A DNA stretch of 64,000 nucleotides from CAVZOY01 sp963777095 (lineage in GTDB: Bacteria > Actinomycetota > Actinomycetes > Mycobacteriales > Geodermatophilaceae): positions 1 to 64,000 of the forward strand of contig CAVZOY010000006.1 of assembly GCA_963777095.1 (NCBI GenBank). The letters are read 5' to 3'. The position numbers were made by a program, and so were the translations under genes. Positions 29,459 to 38,077 of the stretch are shown one piece after another (the stretch's first letter is position 1; each line of letters starts with the position of its first letter). The notes beneath the pieces were generated by a model that was not told the DNA's origin, did not search any database, and saw only the letters and a list, made by a program, of their open reading frames with translations.

Positions 29459-30243
29459 GTGACCTCGACCGACCGAACAACACCGCGTCCGCGGGCCGAC
29501 CCGGCGGCGGGTTCTCAGCGCCGTCTGCCTGGGTCTTCCCGCACTGGCCGTGCTCGCCTTCGGCGGGCAGCTGCTGGTCACCGGGTGGCTGGACAGCCGT
29601 CCCGACGGCAGCTTCCACGCGCAGGACCTGGCGTGGGGTTCGGCCGAGGGCATCCTGCTGTTCGGCGCGCTCGTGGCGTCGCTGTGGGGCGCCCGACGTC
29701 GACCGGCTGCACTCCAGCAGGCCCTCGCCGTCGTGGCGGCCCTGCTCGTGACCATGGCACTGACCCTCGCGCTCGACCCCGTCACGGTGGTGCTGGCAGT
29801 GCTGGTCGGCGGGGGCGCCGCCCTCTCCCCCGCCCGCTCGCCTGCTGTTCCGGCGCACCGCCCCGGCCAGCCGCGCGTTGGTCGGTCTCGCGCTGGTCGC
29901 CGCCGTCCCGCTCGTCCCGTACGCGCTCGACGCTGCGGCGGCTCAGCGGGCCGGCGGCTCGCTGAACGCCGAGCTGGGCGGCTACACCGGCGCGACGGTC
30001 TGGGCCCTGGCTCTTCTCGCGGTGGTGGCCGTGGCCGCGCTGCGGTCGCGGGGATGGCGCCTGCCCGCGCTGTCCGCTGCGGCTGCCGCGGCGGTGATGG
30101 GTGTCGCCGGCGTCCTGTGGCCGGCCGTCCCCTCGAGCCTGGGCGTGCTGGGTGGGTTCGCCGCGCTGGCCTGGGCGGGCGCGCTCCTGGCCGTCGTGGT
30201 CACCACGAGGGACGAGGCCGCCCCACCCGCCCGGCGAACGTGA
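29459..30243 (+). pseudogene. Integral membrane protein, two frameshifts
   Basis: A small membrane protein of unknown family. GTG 29459 lies behind CGGAGG. Continuous membrane-protein sequence requires frame changes near 29505 (into VLSAVCLGLPALAVLAFGGQ) and near 29830 (into FRRTAPASRALVGLALVAAV). About seven hydrophobic segments are recovered. It is divergent from the histidine kinase operon with a 124-base shared upstream region, which may hold a common operator. Confidence 0.6.
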
Positions 30244-30255
30244 ATCCGGGCGAGG

Positions 30256-30282
30256 TGTCACACCCGGAGCGCGGCCGGTGTC
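30256..30282 (+). promoter_or_regulatory. ECF41-type promoter
   Basis: TGTCACA at 30256-30262, 16 bases, then TGTC at 30279-30282. The ECF41 consensus is TGTCACA, about 16 bases, CGTC. It lies 35 bases before the carboxymuconolactone decarboxylase gene that is followed by the ECF41 sigma factor, as expected for autoregulated ECF41 loci. Confidence 0.7.
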
Positions 30283-30316
30283 TCCATGTCGAAGCCGACA
30301 GCGACCTGGAGGAGAC

Positions 30317-30907
30317 ATGGCGAGCAGCACGCGGGTTCCCCCGACCGAGATCACCGGCATCTACGGGGCCCTGCTGAAGACGATGAGCCGCAAGATGCTG
30401 GGCCAGGTGCCGGAGGGGCTCGGCGTGATGTGGCACTACCCGGCCCTGTTGAAGGACACGATGACGTTCGGCCGGAAGACCGAGTCGTGGAACCGGCTCG
30501 ACCCGAACCTGGCGTCGTTCGCGACGATGGCCGCGGCCGGCGTGATCGGCTGCAGCTTCTGCCTCGACCTCCACTACTTCCTGACGCACAACCGCGGTCT
30601 GGACGAGGACAAGGCGCGCGAGGTGCCCCGGTGGCGCGAGTCGACGGTGTTCACCCCACTCGAGCGGCGGGTGATGGAGTACGCCGAGGCGATGTGCCAG
30701 ACACCGCTCACCGTCACCGACGAGATGTCGGCCGCGCTGCTCGAGGAGCTGGGGGCACCCGCGTTGCTCGAGCTGACCACGAGGATCGGCGTCATGAACA
30801 TGACCGCGCGGGGCAACGTCGCACTCGGCATCCGCTCGGCGGAGTTCTCGGCGTCCTGCGGCCTGCCGCCGCTGGCGGCCCGGTCGACGGACGTCGCCCC
30901 GGCATGA
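30317..30907 (+). CDS. Carboxymuconolactone decarboxylase family protein
   Basis: A 196-residue AhpD-like protein. It has the redox pair Cys79-x-x-Cys82 with His86 (GCSFCLDLHYF), the arrangement of AhpD-type peroxidatic helpers. ATG 30317 follows GGAGGAG. Its stop overlaps the sigma factor start (ATGA). Carboxymuconolactone decarboxylases are one of the hallmark partner families of ECF41 sigma factors; the actual substrate is unknown. Confidence 0.92.
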   Translation: MASSTRVPPTEITGIYGALLKTMSRKMLGQVPEGLGVMWHYPALLKDTMTFGRKTESWNRLDPNLASFATMAAAGVIGCSFCLDLHYFLTHNRGLDEDKAREVPRWRESTVFTPLERRVMEYAEAMCQTPLTVTDEMSAALLEELGAPALLELTTRIGVMNMTARGNVALGIRSAEFSASCGLPPLAARSTDVAPA

Positions 30908-32025
30908 CCACCGACCCGTTCCTCGCCCACCGCAGCCTGCTGTTCACCGTCGCCTACGAGATGCTCGGCTCGGCGGCCGACGCCGACGACGTGGTGCAGG
31001 AGACCTGGCTGCGGTGGGCGGAGGTGGACCGGACGGCGGTGCGGGACCCGCGCGCCTACCTGGTGCGGATCGTCACCCGCCAGGCGCTCAACCGGCTGCG
31101 CACCGTGTCGCGCCGCCGTGAGGACTACGTCGGGGAGTGGCTGCCCGAGCCGCTGCTCACCAGCCCGGACGTCGCGGAAGACGTCGAGCTGGCGGAGAGC
31201 GTCTCGATCGCGATGCTGACCGTGCTGGAGACGCTCGGGCCGACCGAGCGCGCGGTCCTCGTGCTGCACGAGGTGTTCGACGTGCCGTACGACGAGATCG
31301 CCGAAGCCGTGGGCAAGTCCTCCGCGGCGGTCCGGCAGATCGCGCACCGGGCACGCGAGCACGTGGCGGCGCGGCGCCCGCGGATGGCGGTGAGCCGCAC
31401 CGAGCAGCAGCGGGTCGTGGAGCGGTTCCTCGCCGCGCTCACCGCCGGCGACCTGCAGGGGCTGCTGGACGTGCTCGCGCCCGACGTCGTCGCGGTCGCC
31501 GACAGCGGAGGCCTGGCACCCGCTGCCCGGCGTCCGATCACGGGCAGGAAGCGGGTGGCCGCGGCGCTGTCCCACTTCACGGACCTCGTGCCCCGCGTGG
31601 AGATCACCACGCCGCTGCTCAACGGGACGGTCGCCGCGCGGATCGACCCGGGCGGCGAGTTCGACACGGCGATCACCTTCGTCGTCGAGGACGGCCGGAT
31701 CACCCACATGTACGCGATGCGCAACCCGCACAAGCTGGGCCGGCTCGACGAGGTGGCAGAACTCGCGGCGGTGATCGGCACCGGGGCGATCGCCGGTCCG
31801 GCGGGATCCGCGGGTTCGACGTGCCGTCCAGACCGAGACACCGGGAGTGAGGAATGGCGCTCATACTCGGCGTCTTCGACCTGCTCGCCTACGCGCTACC
31901 GGGATCGCTCTACCTGGCCACGTTCGCGTACGTGTCTCACCGAGCCGGTTGGATCGATGCGCCGAGCCTCCTGGGAATTCCGACCGTGCTGCTGCTCATC
32001 GCCGTGGCGGTCGCCGCGTTCCTGA
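30904..32025 (+). CDS. ECF41-family RNA polymerase sigma factor (SigJ-like)
   Basis: The regular part is about 300 residues. Sigma region 2 (DADDVVQETWLRWAE), region 4 (LGPTERAVLVLHEVFDVPYDEIAEAVG) and a C-terminal SnoaL-like domain (from about 165) that modulates activity in ECF41 proteins are all present. The family usually ends near LGRLDEVAELA; here the frame runs about 75 residues further, overlapping the start of the next gene by 172 bases, so a frameshift or lost stop near 31800-31850 is likely. It is translationally coupled to the decarboxylase gene. Confidence 0.9.
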   Translation: MTTDPFLAHRSLLFTVAYEMLGSAADADDVVQETWLRWAEVDRTAVRDPRAYLVRIVTRQALNRLRTVSRRREDYVGEWLPEPLLTSPDVAEDVELAESVSIAMLTVLETLGPTERAVLVLHEVFDVPYDEIAEAVGKSSAAVRQIAHRAREHVAARRPRMAVSRTEQQRVVERFLAALTAGDLQGLLDVLAPDVVAVADSGGLAPAARRPITGRKRVAAALSHFTDLVPRVEITTPLLNGTVAARIDPGGEFDTAITFVVEDGRITHMYAMRNPHKLGRLDEVAELAAVIGTGAIAGPAGSAGSTCRPDRDTGSEEWRSYSASSTCSPTRYRDRSTWPRSRTCLTEPVGSMRRASWEFRPCCCSSPWRSPRS

Positions 32026-32475
32026 TCGGGCAGGCGTCATCCCCGCTCGGGAGCATCCTCGATCGGATCAACCCTTTCGGCTCGATCGGACCTGCCGGAA
32101 GAGGCCAGGGAGGAGTTCCTGGGACGCAACGCCAGTGCGGCTCCGCGACGATTCCTCCGGTCCGATCCGTTCACGCTTCTCGCGGCGCTCGAGGCGGACG
32201 ACAGCGAGGCTGCCGCCGAGGTCTCCCGGCTGAGAGCCACCGGCGTGATGCTCAGCCGGTCGGTCCCCGCGCTCGCCCTGGGCGCTGTAACAGCCCTCGT
32301 GGAGACGGTCACCGGCACGCTTCCGCTCTTCGCCGGACTGACCGGCCTCGTCCTCGCACTCGTCGCAGCGGGATGCCTGCACCAATCTGCGGCATTCCGC
32401 AGGTGGGCGATCCTCAGGACGTACGAACTGTCCTTCTGGAACGACGACCTGGAGGCACGGCTAGCCGGTGAGTAA
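31854..32475 (+). pseudogene. Membrane protein, one frameshift
   Basis: The N-terminal frame gives two membrane helices (FDLLAYALPGSLYLATF; VLLLIAVAVAAFLIGQA). The frame then changes near 32085 into LPEEAREEFLGRNASAAP, a soluble loop and a further hydrophobic hairpin (LPLFAGLTGLVLALVAAG), ending FWNDDLEARLAGE. Length is one base over a multiple of three. I recognise no family. A ribosome site (GAGTGAGG) precedes ATG 31854. Confidence 0.55.
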
Positions 32476-32490
32476 CAGCCGGGCGCCGGG

Positions 32491-33031
32491 TCATGCGCCC
32501 GAACCCTGGAAGATCCACGTGTCGTACCGCGCGCGCAGGTAGGGCACATGCGCCTGCCACGCGCGTGCTCGGAAGGCGGGCAGGTCCTCGGACCGTGACC
32601 ACCCCGGTCGAGTCGAGGTCGTACCCCCACTCGAACGCCGCCAGTGGCGCCACCAGCCGCTCGGACTGGTCCCACGGGGTCGTCGCGAGAAAACTGCGGG
32701 CGCGCCAGCGCAGAGGGACGTCGTGCCGCCGGGACGGCGCGTCGAAGAGCGTCGGGGTGATGCCGAACCAGGCGTAGGGCGATGTCGAATCCTCGAAGAG
32801 GTCGAACGGGTCCGCCTGCCAGGTCGGCTCCTCACCGGGAGGACCCATGGCGACGAGCTGCACCCATCCGAGCAGCGCCCAATAACCCTGGGCCGGGAAG
32901 TCGACGACGGCGGTGCAGGCCGGCAGTCCGACGTCGTTCCTCGACTTGCCCAACGACTCGGGGTCGGTCATCGGTACGCATCGGGCGTCGACGACGCCGT
33001 CGACTCCGCCGTACGCGAAGGGGATCTTCAC
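32491..33031 (-). pseudogene. Conserved hypothetical protein, one frameshift
   Basis: About 180 residues. It starts at GTG 33031 (VKIPFAYGGVDGVVDARCVP), with a CTAGGGT -10-like element about 10 bases upstream and no ribosome site, suggesting a leaderless message. The frame changes near 32590 (after WGYDLDSTGVVTV) into LPAFRARAWQAHVPYLRARYDTW, which ends at 32491. I recognise no function; the Trp/Tyr-rich composition suggests a compact binding domain. Confidence 0.55.
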
Positions 33032-33312
33032 GCACGGACCCTAGGGCTCGACGACGTCCCGCAGCCGCCCGCGAGATCGGTCTCCTAGGCTCCCCGCTGA
33101 TCGACGACCAGCAGTCCGTCGGACGCGCCCGCGCCGACCGGTGGCGATGGCCGGTGCTCGGTCTCGCGCTCCTCAGCGTTCGCACCGGCGTCCGCGCCGC
33201 CTGGCTGGGCGGCTTCGCGGTCATCGCGAGCACCGCCAGCCTCGTCGTCATCGTGTGAAGCTCAGACGGTGGTGTCCGGCTCGGGGTGCTGGTCGAGCGC
33301 TGAGCGCGGGGA
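33032..33312. other. Intergenic, no supported gene
   Basis: A divergent-promoter region for the minus-strand gene starting at 33031. A TCCTAGGCT -10-like element is at about 33083-33091, and a hydrophobic reading frame (WPVLGLALLSVRTGVRAAWLGGF) ends at 33258, but it has no ATG/GTG/TTG placed sensibly. It may be a remnant of a small membrane protein. Confidence 0.3.
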
Positions 33313-33762
33313 TCAGGTCGAGCGGGTCTTCTCCTCGGCCATGTCCTTGATCCGGGGGTTCGGCTCCTCATCGGCGAGCTCTTGGACGCGACTGCGGACG
33401 GCTGCTCCGTTGCGCGGCGAGACGGAGCGCACCGCGAACTTGCGGACCGCGGGATCCGGGTCTCCGAGCAGCGCCAGCAGGACCCCGTCGGACAGCTCAG
33501 CGGGCAGACGTCCCGCCGCCGTGGCGGCAGCGACCCGCACCTCGAGGCGAGGCATCGAGGCTGCGGCGAGGATCGCCTGGTGCGCCCGGGGGTCGTCGAT
33601 CCGGCTGAGCGCGTGGACGGCGCGTGCCGCGAGCCAGCCCTCGTCGTCCTCCAGGAGCGGGGTGAGGGAGGCGACGTCGTCGCGGCCGAGCCCCTCGTAC
33701 GTCGCGTCGTCGGATTCGATCGTGCTGAGCTGGTTGCGCAGCTCGGAGGGTGACTTGGGCAT
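33313..33762 (-). CDS. HEAT-repeat protein
   Basis: A 149-residue all-helical protein built of HEAT-like repeats: LTPLLEDDEGWLAARAVHALSR, HQAILAAASMPRLEVRVAAATA and VLLALLGDPDPAVRKFAVRSV. It is a likely protein-protein interaction scaffold. The C-terminus is charged (RIKDMAEEKTRST). It starts at ATG 33762. Nothing in the context fixes a partner. Confidence 0.8.
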   Translation of the reverse strand: MPKSPSELRNQLSTIESDDATYEGLGRDDVASLTPLLEDDEGWLAARAVHALSRIDDPRAHQAILAAASMPRLEVRVAAATAAGRLPAELSDGVLLALLGDPDPAVRKFAVRSVSPRNGAAVRSRVQELADEEPNPRIKDMAEEKTRST

Positions 33763-33790
33763 CTGCTCTCGCGCTCCGATCCGGGTCCCG

Positions 33791-35024
33791 TCAGGTGGGC
33801 TTGCTGAGGGAGCTCGCCAGCATCCGCGCCGCCTCGGCCGCGGAGATGTTCGGCGGCGGTCTCGTCCACGTGACCCTGGGGAACATCAAGTTGTCGCTCT
33901 GCGTGCTGCCCACCACGCACGGGGTCGGCGGGTTCGGATTGGTGTCGCTGGGGAACGTGCAGACGTGCCGGAGCCCGAGCACGTGCCCGATCTCGTGCGC
34001 CGTCAGCCACAGGGCGGGTGTCGGCACGATCGCCGCTCCCGGCCGCCCGGCGGGGTGGGTCGCGCAGCCGAGCAGGCTGTCGTCGTCGCCCTCGAGCGTC
34101 TGGACGACGTAGACGACGAGGTCGTCGGGTCCAGCGCCGGTGCGCTGGGCGAACAACTCCTCGTGCTCGGCGGTCGGCTGTCCGAGGAGGCACGGGCCGA
34201 CGTCGAGGGCGACGAGGTCCTCGAGATCGGTGTTCCCGCTGAGGTCCTCGACGGCACCGAACACGACCTCGATCCCGAACTTCACGAACAGCCGCCGCAT
34301 CTCGCGGTACTGGGTGTCGATGAGCGACTGGACTCCTGCCGAGAGCGGCAGCAGCGTCTTGAAGAAGACGATGACGCGCTCACCGACCCCGAAGCCGTCG
34401 GGCCAGTTCCAGACGTCATGGATCGGCTTGGAGTAGCCAGGATCGACCGTCCCCGGCCCCACGTCGCCGCGGGTCACCCGGATGTAGCGGTTGCCGTCGA
34501 AGAAGTAGCACTTCGTGCGTGAGAACAGCGCGGCGTCGATGCCGAACCGGCCGAACCGGCCCGGCCATCCCCAGACGTCGGCGATGGCCCTCGGGTATCC
34601 GTCGTCGACCGTCCACGGCTCGCTCCCGCCGCGGGTCACCCGCAGGTACGCGCCGTCGAAGAAGTAGGCCTTCGTGCCGGAGTAGAGCGCGGCATCGATG
34701 CCCGACTGGGCCGAAGCCGCCGGGCCAAGCCCAGGTGGCGATGGGCTTCGGATAGCCCGCGTCGACCGTCCCCGCGCCCGTCTCGCCCCGGGAGACCCTG
34801 ATGTAGCGGTTGCCGTCGAAGAAGTAGCACTTCGAGCCCGCGTACAGCGCGGCGTCGATCCCCTGCTGCCCGAACCCGGCCGGCCATCCCCACTGGGCGA
34901 TGGGCTTCGGATAGCCGGCGTCGACGGTGCCGGGGCCCTCGTTCCCGCGGGTGACCCGGATGTACCGAGCGCCGTCGAAGAAATAGCACTTCGAGCCCGA
35001 GAACAGTGCAGCACTGATGCCCAT
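33791..35024 (-). pseudogene. Hemopexin-repeat metallopeptidase, one frameshift
   Basis: ATG 35024 lies behind GGGAGG. Four hemopexin-type repeats of about 52 residues come first, each with the pattern GIDAALYxGxKxYFFDGxxYIRVxRG. A zinc-peptidase-like domain follows with HEIGHVLGLRH (HExxHxxGxxH, metzincin type) about 50 residues before the end. The frame changes near 34720, between repeats 2 and 3; total length is one base over a multiple of three. Animal matrix metalloproteases have the opposite order (protease, then hemopexin). There is no signal peptide, so a cytoplasmic location or unusual export is implied. Confidence 0.75.
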
Positions 35025-35182
35025 CTCAACCTCCCGGTGGAGGGTCCTGATGGAAGGTCCGACGCCACCCCCGGCGGTCTGCATCGTCCTCGCGGTGACC
35101 ATCGGGCAGCAAGGCGTCCCCGCGTCGCTACCAACCGCATGAAGGCGATGCGCAACCCGCCGGAGTGGCAGAGTGCGCCCGC

Positions 35183-35665
35183 ATGTCACGCGACATCGCA
35201 GAGCTGCTGACCACTCGGTCCACGCTGCGCACCGTGGGGCCGTACGAGATCAGCGACGACCCCGACCGGGTCGACCTGGACGTCGTGCACGCCTTCCTCG
35301 CGGATGAGTCCTACTGGCGGCGCGGCGTCCCACGGAACGTCGTCGAGGCTGCGGTCCGCATGTCGCTGCCGTTGTCGGTGCACCTGACCGGCGCAGCGGC
35401 ACCCACGATGGTCGGATTCGGTCGAGTGGTCACCGACACGGCGACGGTCGCCTGGCTCGACGACGTCTTCGTACTGACGCCCCACCGCCGCCGCGGCCTG
35501 GCGGGCGCCCTCGTCGAGGCGGCGATGGCACACCCGGCGGTGGCGGGGACGTCCATGCAGGTGCTGCTCACGATGGACGCGCACGCCCTCTACGCGAGAT
35601 ACGGGTTCGCGCCCTTCCCCGAGCCGAACGCGTTCATGTCCCGGCACGTGACGGGCGCCCCGTAG
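35183..35665 (+). CDS. GNAT family N-acetyltransferase
   Basis: A 160-residue acetyltransferase. The acetyl-CoA-binding region is WLDDVFVLTPHRRRGLAGALVEAAM (R/Q-x-x-G-x-G/A pattern, RRRGLA), followed by LLTMDAHALYARYGFAPF near the end. This is the short GNAT type that begins with a YEISDDPDRVDLDVVHAFL segment. A GTG at 35165 is an alternative start. Before the island inserted, its stop would have lain about 48 bases from the convergent end of ychF. Confidence 0.9.
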   Translation: MSRDIAELLTTRSTLRTVGPYEISDDPDRVDLDVVHAFLADESYWRRGVPRNVVEAAVRMSLPLSVHLTGAAAPTMVGFGRVVTDTATVAWLDDVFVLTPHRRRGLAGALVEAAMAHPAVAGTSMQVLLTMDAHALYARYGFAPFPEPNAFMSRHVTGAP

Positions 35666-35712
35666 CTCGATGCAGCGGGAGGCGAGGGCGGCCCGGCGAC
35701 CACCATGGCCGG

Positions 35713-35731
35713 TCAGACGTTGAAGCGGAAC
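35713..35731. repeat. Left attachment site (copy of ychF 3' end)
   Basis: TCAGACGTTGAAGCGGAAC matches the last codons and stop of ychF at 47092-47110 (TCACACGTTGAAGCGGAAC) at 18 of 19 positions. On the minus strand it still encodes FRFNV-stop. It lies 48 bases after the GNAT stop. I call it attL of the island. Confidence 0.85.
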
Positions 35732-35979
35732 GTTTTCGGGGTGTTCGATCTTGATTGACTGACGTCGAAATAGGCCGTTGACCTGCGGTTACACAGTTGA
35801 TTTTCACTGGCTGTGCGCGGGCAAAATTGAACGTCTTGTGGACTTTCTGCGGACTGGACCGATATGACGAGGGCCGTCGACGTGGTCGCCGCCCGGGCGG
35901 TGGGCAAACGGGTCGGCTCTTGGGGCGCCTGGCTGGCGGACGGTGTCGTTTCCGGTCACACCGGACGGAGCGTTTCGGC
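35732..35979. other. Island left end, no gene seen
   Basis: Relatively AT-rich stretch (for example CGTTTTCGGGG, GTTGATTTTCACTGG, GCAAAATTGAAC) just inside the left attachment site. There is no convincing coding frame. It could hold integrase arm-binding sites. Confidence 0.4.
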
Positions 35980-36247
35980 GAAGAGACCGGTGTGTTCGCA
36001 GCGCTCACCGCGGCCAGTTGAGTGCCGTTGAGGCACGCAGGCTGACCAAGCAGCCAGTCGTGCAGATGTTCGCCCGCCACGTAGGTGACGTCGCCGCTGG
36101 GGGCGACCCGTTGCGGAAAAGCGCCCCAGACGACCACCACGGCTTGCGCAGCCGGCACCGTCACCCCGGCCGCCGCGGCGAGTGCACGCGTCACCCTGGC
36201 GGCCGTTCGGGCGGCAGCCCGGTGTCGGCCGCGGACAAACCACGCAG
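35980..36247 (-). pseudogene. NERD-like protein relic, split by the IS element
   Basis: Minus-strand sequence AVVVVWGAFPQRVAPSGDVTYVAGEHLHDWLL resembles the C-terminal part of nuclease-related-domain proteins. Its upstream part continues across the insertion: removing 36248-37545 plus one CAG copy joins RDDPEAAWFVRGRHRAAARTAARV in frame. On the far side it runs out at about 37590, where another gene ends. It is therefore a relic that existed before the IS landed. Confidence 0.55.
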
Positions 36248-36311
36248 TGGAGTTGACCCGCTTCGGTGGACACCCTGATCTTGGGCATCTCGCCCGAGGA
36301 AGGGGTCCTGA

Positions 36312-36600
36312 TGGGCCGACCGAGCAAGTTCTCGCCGGAGTTCCGGGAGCAGGCCGTAGAGCTGGTGAAAGCGACCGGCAAGACGATCGCCGAGGGCGCT
36401 CGTGACCTGCAGATGAACGACACGACGTTGGGCAACTGGGTCAAGGCAGACCGCGCCGAGCGGGGTGAACCGGACGGCAGCGGACTGCTGCACTGACGGC
36501 CGCCGAACGCGCTGAGTTGACCGGCTGCGCCGGGAGAACGCGAAGCTCAAGACCGAGCGGGAGATCCTGAAAAAAGCGGCGGCTTCTGCGTGACGGAGTG
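36312..36600 (+). pseudogene. IS3-type transposase OrfA, degenerate
   Basis: The helix-turn-helix protein begins MGRPSKFSPEFREQAVELVK and stops early at 36496 after GEPDGSGLLH. The usual continuation (AERAELT, then RRENAKLKTEREILKKAAA) is present in other frames up to about 36600. A run CTGAAAAAAGC at about 36566-36577 is the kind of slippery site used for OrfAB frameshifting in this family. Confidence 0.8.
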
Positions 36601-37497
36601 GACGAGGGTGACGCGGTTGCCTTCATCGACCGGGAGAAGGCGCAGCACGGAGTCGGCCGGCGCTGTGCCGGCTGCTGAAGGTGAGCCGCTGGGGCTTCTA
36701 CGCCTGGCTGTCCGACCACCCTCGGCGCGGGCGGTGCCGACGAGGTGCTGACCGCCCAGATCCGCACAGCGTTCGACGACAACCGTCGGGTCTACGGCGC
36801 GCCGCGGATCCACGCCGAGCTCGCCGACGCCGGCGTGCACGTCGGCCGCAAGCGGATCGCCCGGCTGATGCGTGCCGCCGAGATCGTCGGCTGTCACCGG
36901 CGCAAGCGGTCGTTCTCGATCACCCAGCAGGATCCGCGAGCGGAGGCGGCGCCGGACCGGGTGGACCGCAAGTTCGTCGCGAGCACGCCGAACCAGCTGT
37001 GGGTGGCCGACGTGACCTACGTGCCGACCGTGCAGGGCTGGCTCTACCTGGCCTGCGTCACCGACGTGTTCAGCCGGATGGTGATCGGCTGGTCGATGGC
37101 CTCCCACCGCAAGACCGACCTGGTCGTCGACGCGGTGACCATGGCGGTGCACCGCCGCGGCGGCCAAGTGCCCGGCGTGATCCACCACAGCGACCGCGGC
37201 GGGGAGTACAGCTCACACGCCCTCGAGCGCGAGCTGCGCCGGCACGACGCGCTGGCCAGCATGGGCAGCGTCGCCGACTGCTTCGACAACGCCCTGGCCG
37301 AGAGCGTGTTCGCCACCCTGGAGTGCGAGCTGTTCGACCAGCAGCCCGGCGGCCGCTTCGCCACCCGGCGCGAGGCCCGCCTCGCCGTCTTCGACTACCT
37401 CGAGACGTTCTACAACCCACGCCGGCGGCACTCGGCCCTCGGCCAGATCGCCCCGGCCGCGTTCGAAGCACGGCACACTCTCACCACCGCGGCCTGA
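36600..37497 (+). pseudogene. IS3-type transposase OrfB (DDE integrase core)
   Basis: The last 250 residues (from 36745) are intact. The catalytic triad is visible in WVADVTYV (Asp), HHSDRGGEY (Asp) and NALAESVFATLE (Glu). The N-terminal region (AFIDREKAQHGV, LLKVSRWGFYAWL) is broken by at least two frame changes between 36610 and 36740, so full-length transposase cannot be made as written. Confidence 0.85.
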
Positions 37498-37588
37498 GCC
37501 TCAGACCCGCATCAACGAGGTGTCCACGCAAGCGGGTCAACTCCACAGCCTCGGGGTCGTCCCGCGGGTGCGGGTCATACCCCCACCC

Positions 37589-38077
37589 TCACCAGTTGCG
37601 GGCCGCATCTACCGAGAAGGGTTTGTCCGCCCACTCGGCCGCTTCCCCTGGAAAGCCCGAAGGCGGTTCGGGTCCGTCGTACTGCCACTGATCCGGCGGC
37701 TCTTGGGCAGCACCGATTGCGAATACCCACCCCGTTATGACCCGACGGCAGGCCCACCACTTCTTGCCGTCGGAGGAGACCGTTAGAGACATCCCCGGGT
37801 CTCCCGAGAGTCCGTGCCGTTCGAAGTCTCCGATGATCTGGAGGGCGTCCTCTCGATATCGTCCGCCACTGTGATGCTGGCCCATCTGCACGGTGCCCAG
37901 CCACGACAGGGCTTTGATGGTCTCGGAGAACTTCCGGCGATCCAACTGACGGCCGTTCTCGTCTTCCCCGTGAACGCCCGCCATATCGCGCAGTCGCTGT
38001 CGAGCCGCCTCCTCATCCCTGGCTCTTTGCCTAAGGGACTCGCGGTGCTCCCGATAGACGTCAAGAGCCTCCCTCAC
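37589..38077 (-). CDS. Hypothetical protein
   Basis: About 162 residues, soluble. The N-terminal half is a charged helix/coiled-coil (ALDVYREHRESLRQRARDEEAARQRLRDM). A C-terminal half with conserved-looking aromatic positions (SWLGTVQMGQHHSGGRYREDAL, GKKWWACRRVITGWVFAIG) is followed by an acidic Pro-rich tail. I recognise no family. The GTG at 38077 overlaps the end of the upstream membrane gene by 17 bases, suggesting a two-gene operon. Confidence 0.55.
   Translation of the reverse strand: MREALDVYREHRESLRQRARDEEAARQRLRDMAGVHGEDENGRQLDRRKFSETIKALSWLGTVQMGQHHSGGRYREDALQIIGDFERHGLSGDPGMSLTVSSDGKKWWACRRVITGWVFAIGAAQEPPDQWQYDGPEPPSGFPGEAAEWADKPFSVDAARNW

Larger units (their letters stand above)
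36248..37545 (+). mobile_element. IS3-family insertion sequence (1298 bp) with 3-bp target duplication
   Basis: Ends are imperfect inverted repeats: TGGAGTTGACCCGCTTCGG at the left (36248 on) and, read inward from the right end at 37545, TGGAGTTGACCCGCTTGCG. They start with TG and end with CA. The flanks are CAG (36245-36247) and CAG (37546-37548), a 3-bp target-site duplication. It encodes OrfA and OrfB; both carry frameshifts in the overlap region, so the copy is probably immobile. Confidence 0.9.

Noticed and set aside
33032..33258. Small membrane protein ending at 33258
   Set aside because: The hydrophobic stretch is suggestive, but no sensible start codon or ribosome site accompanies it, so it is listed only as intergenic.
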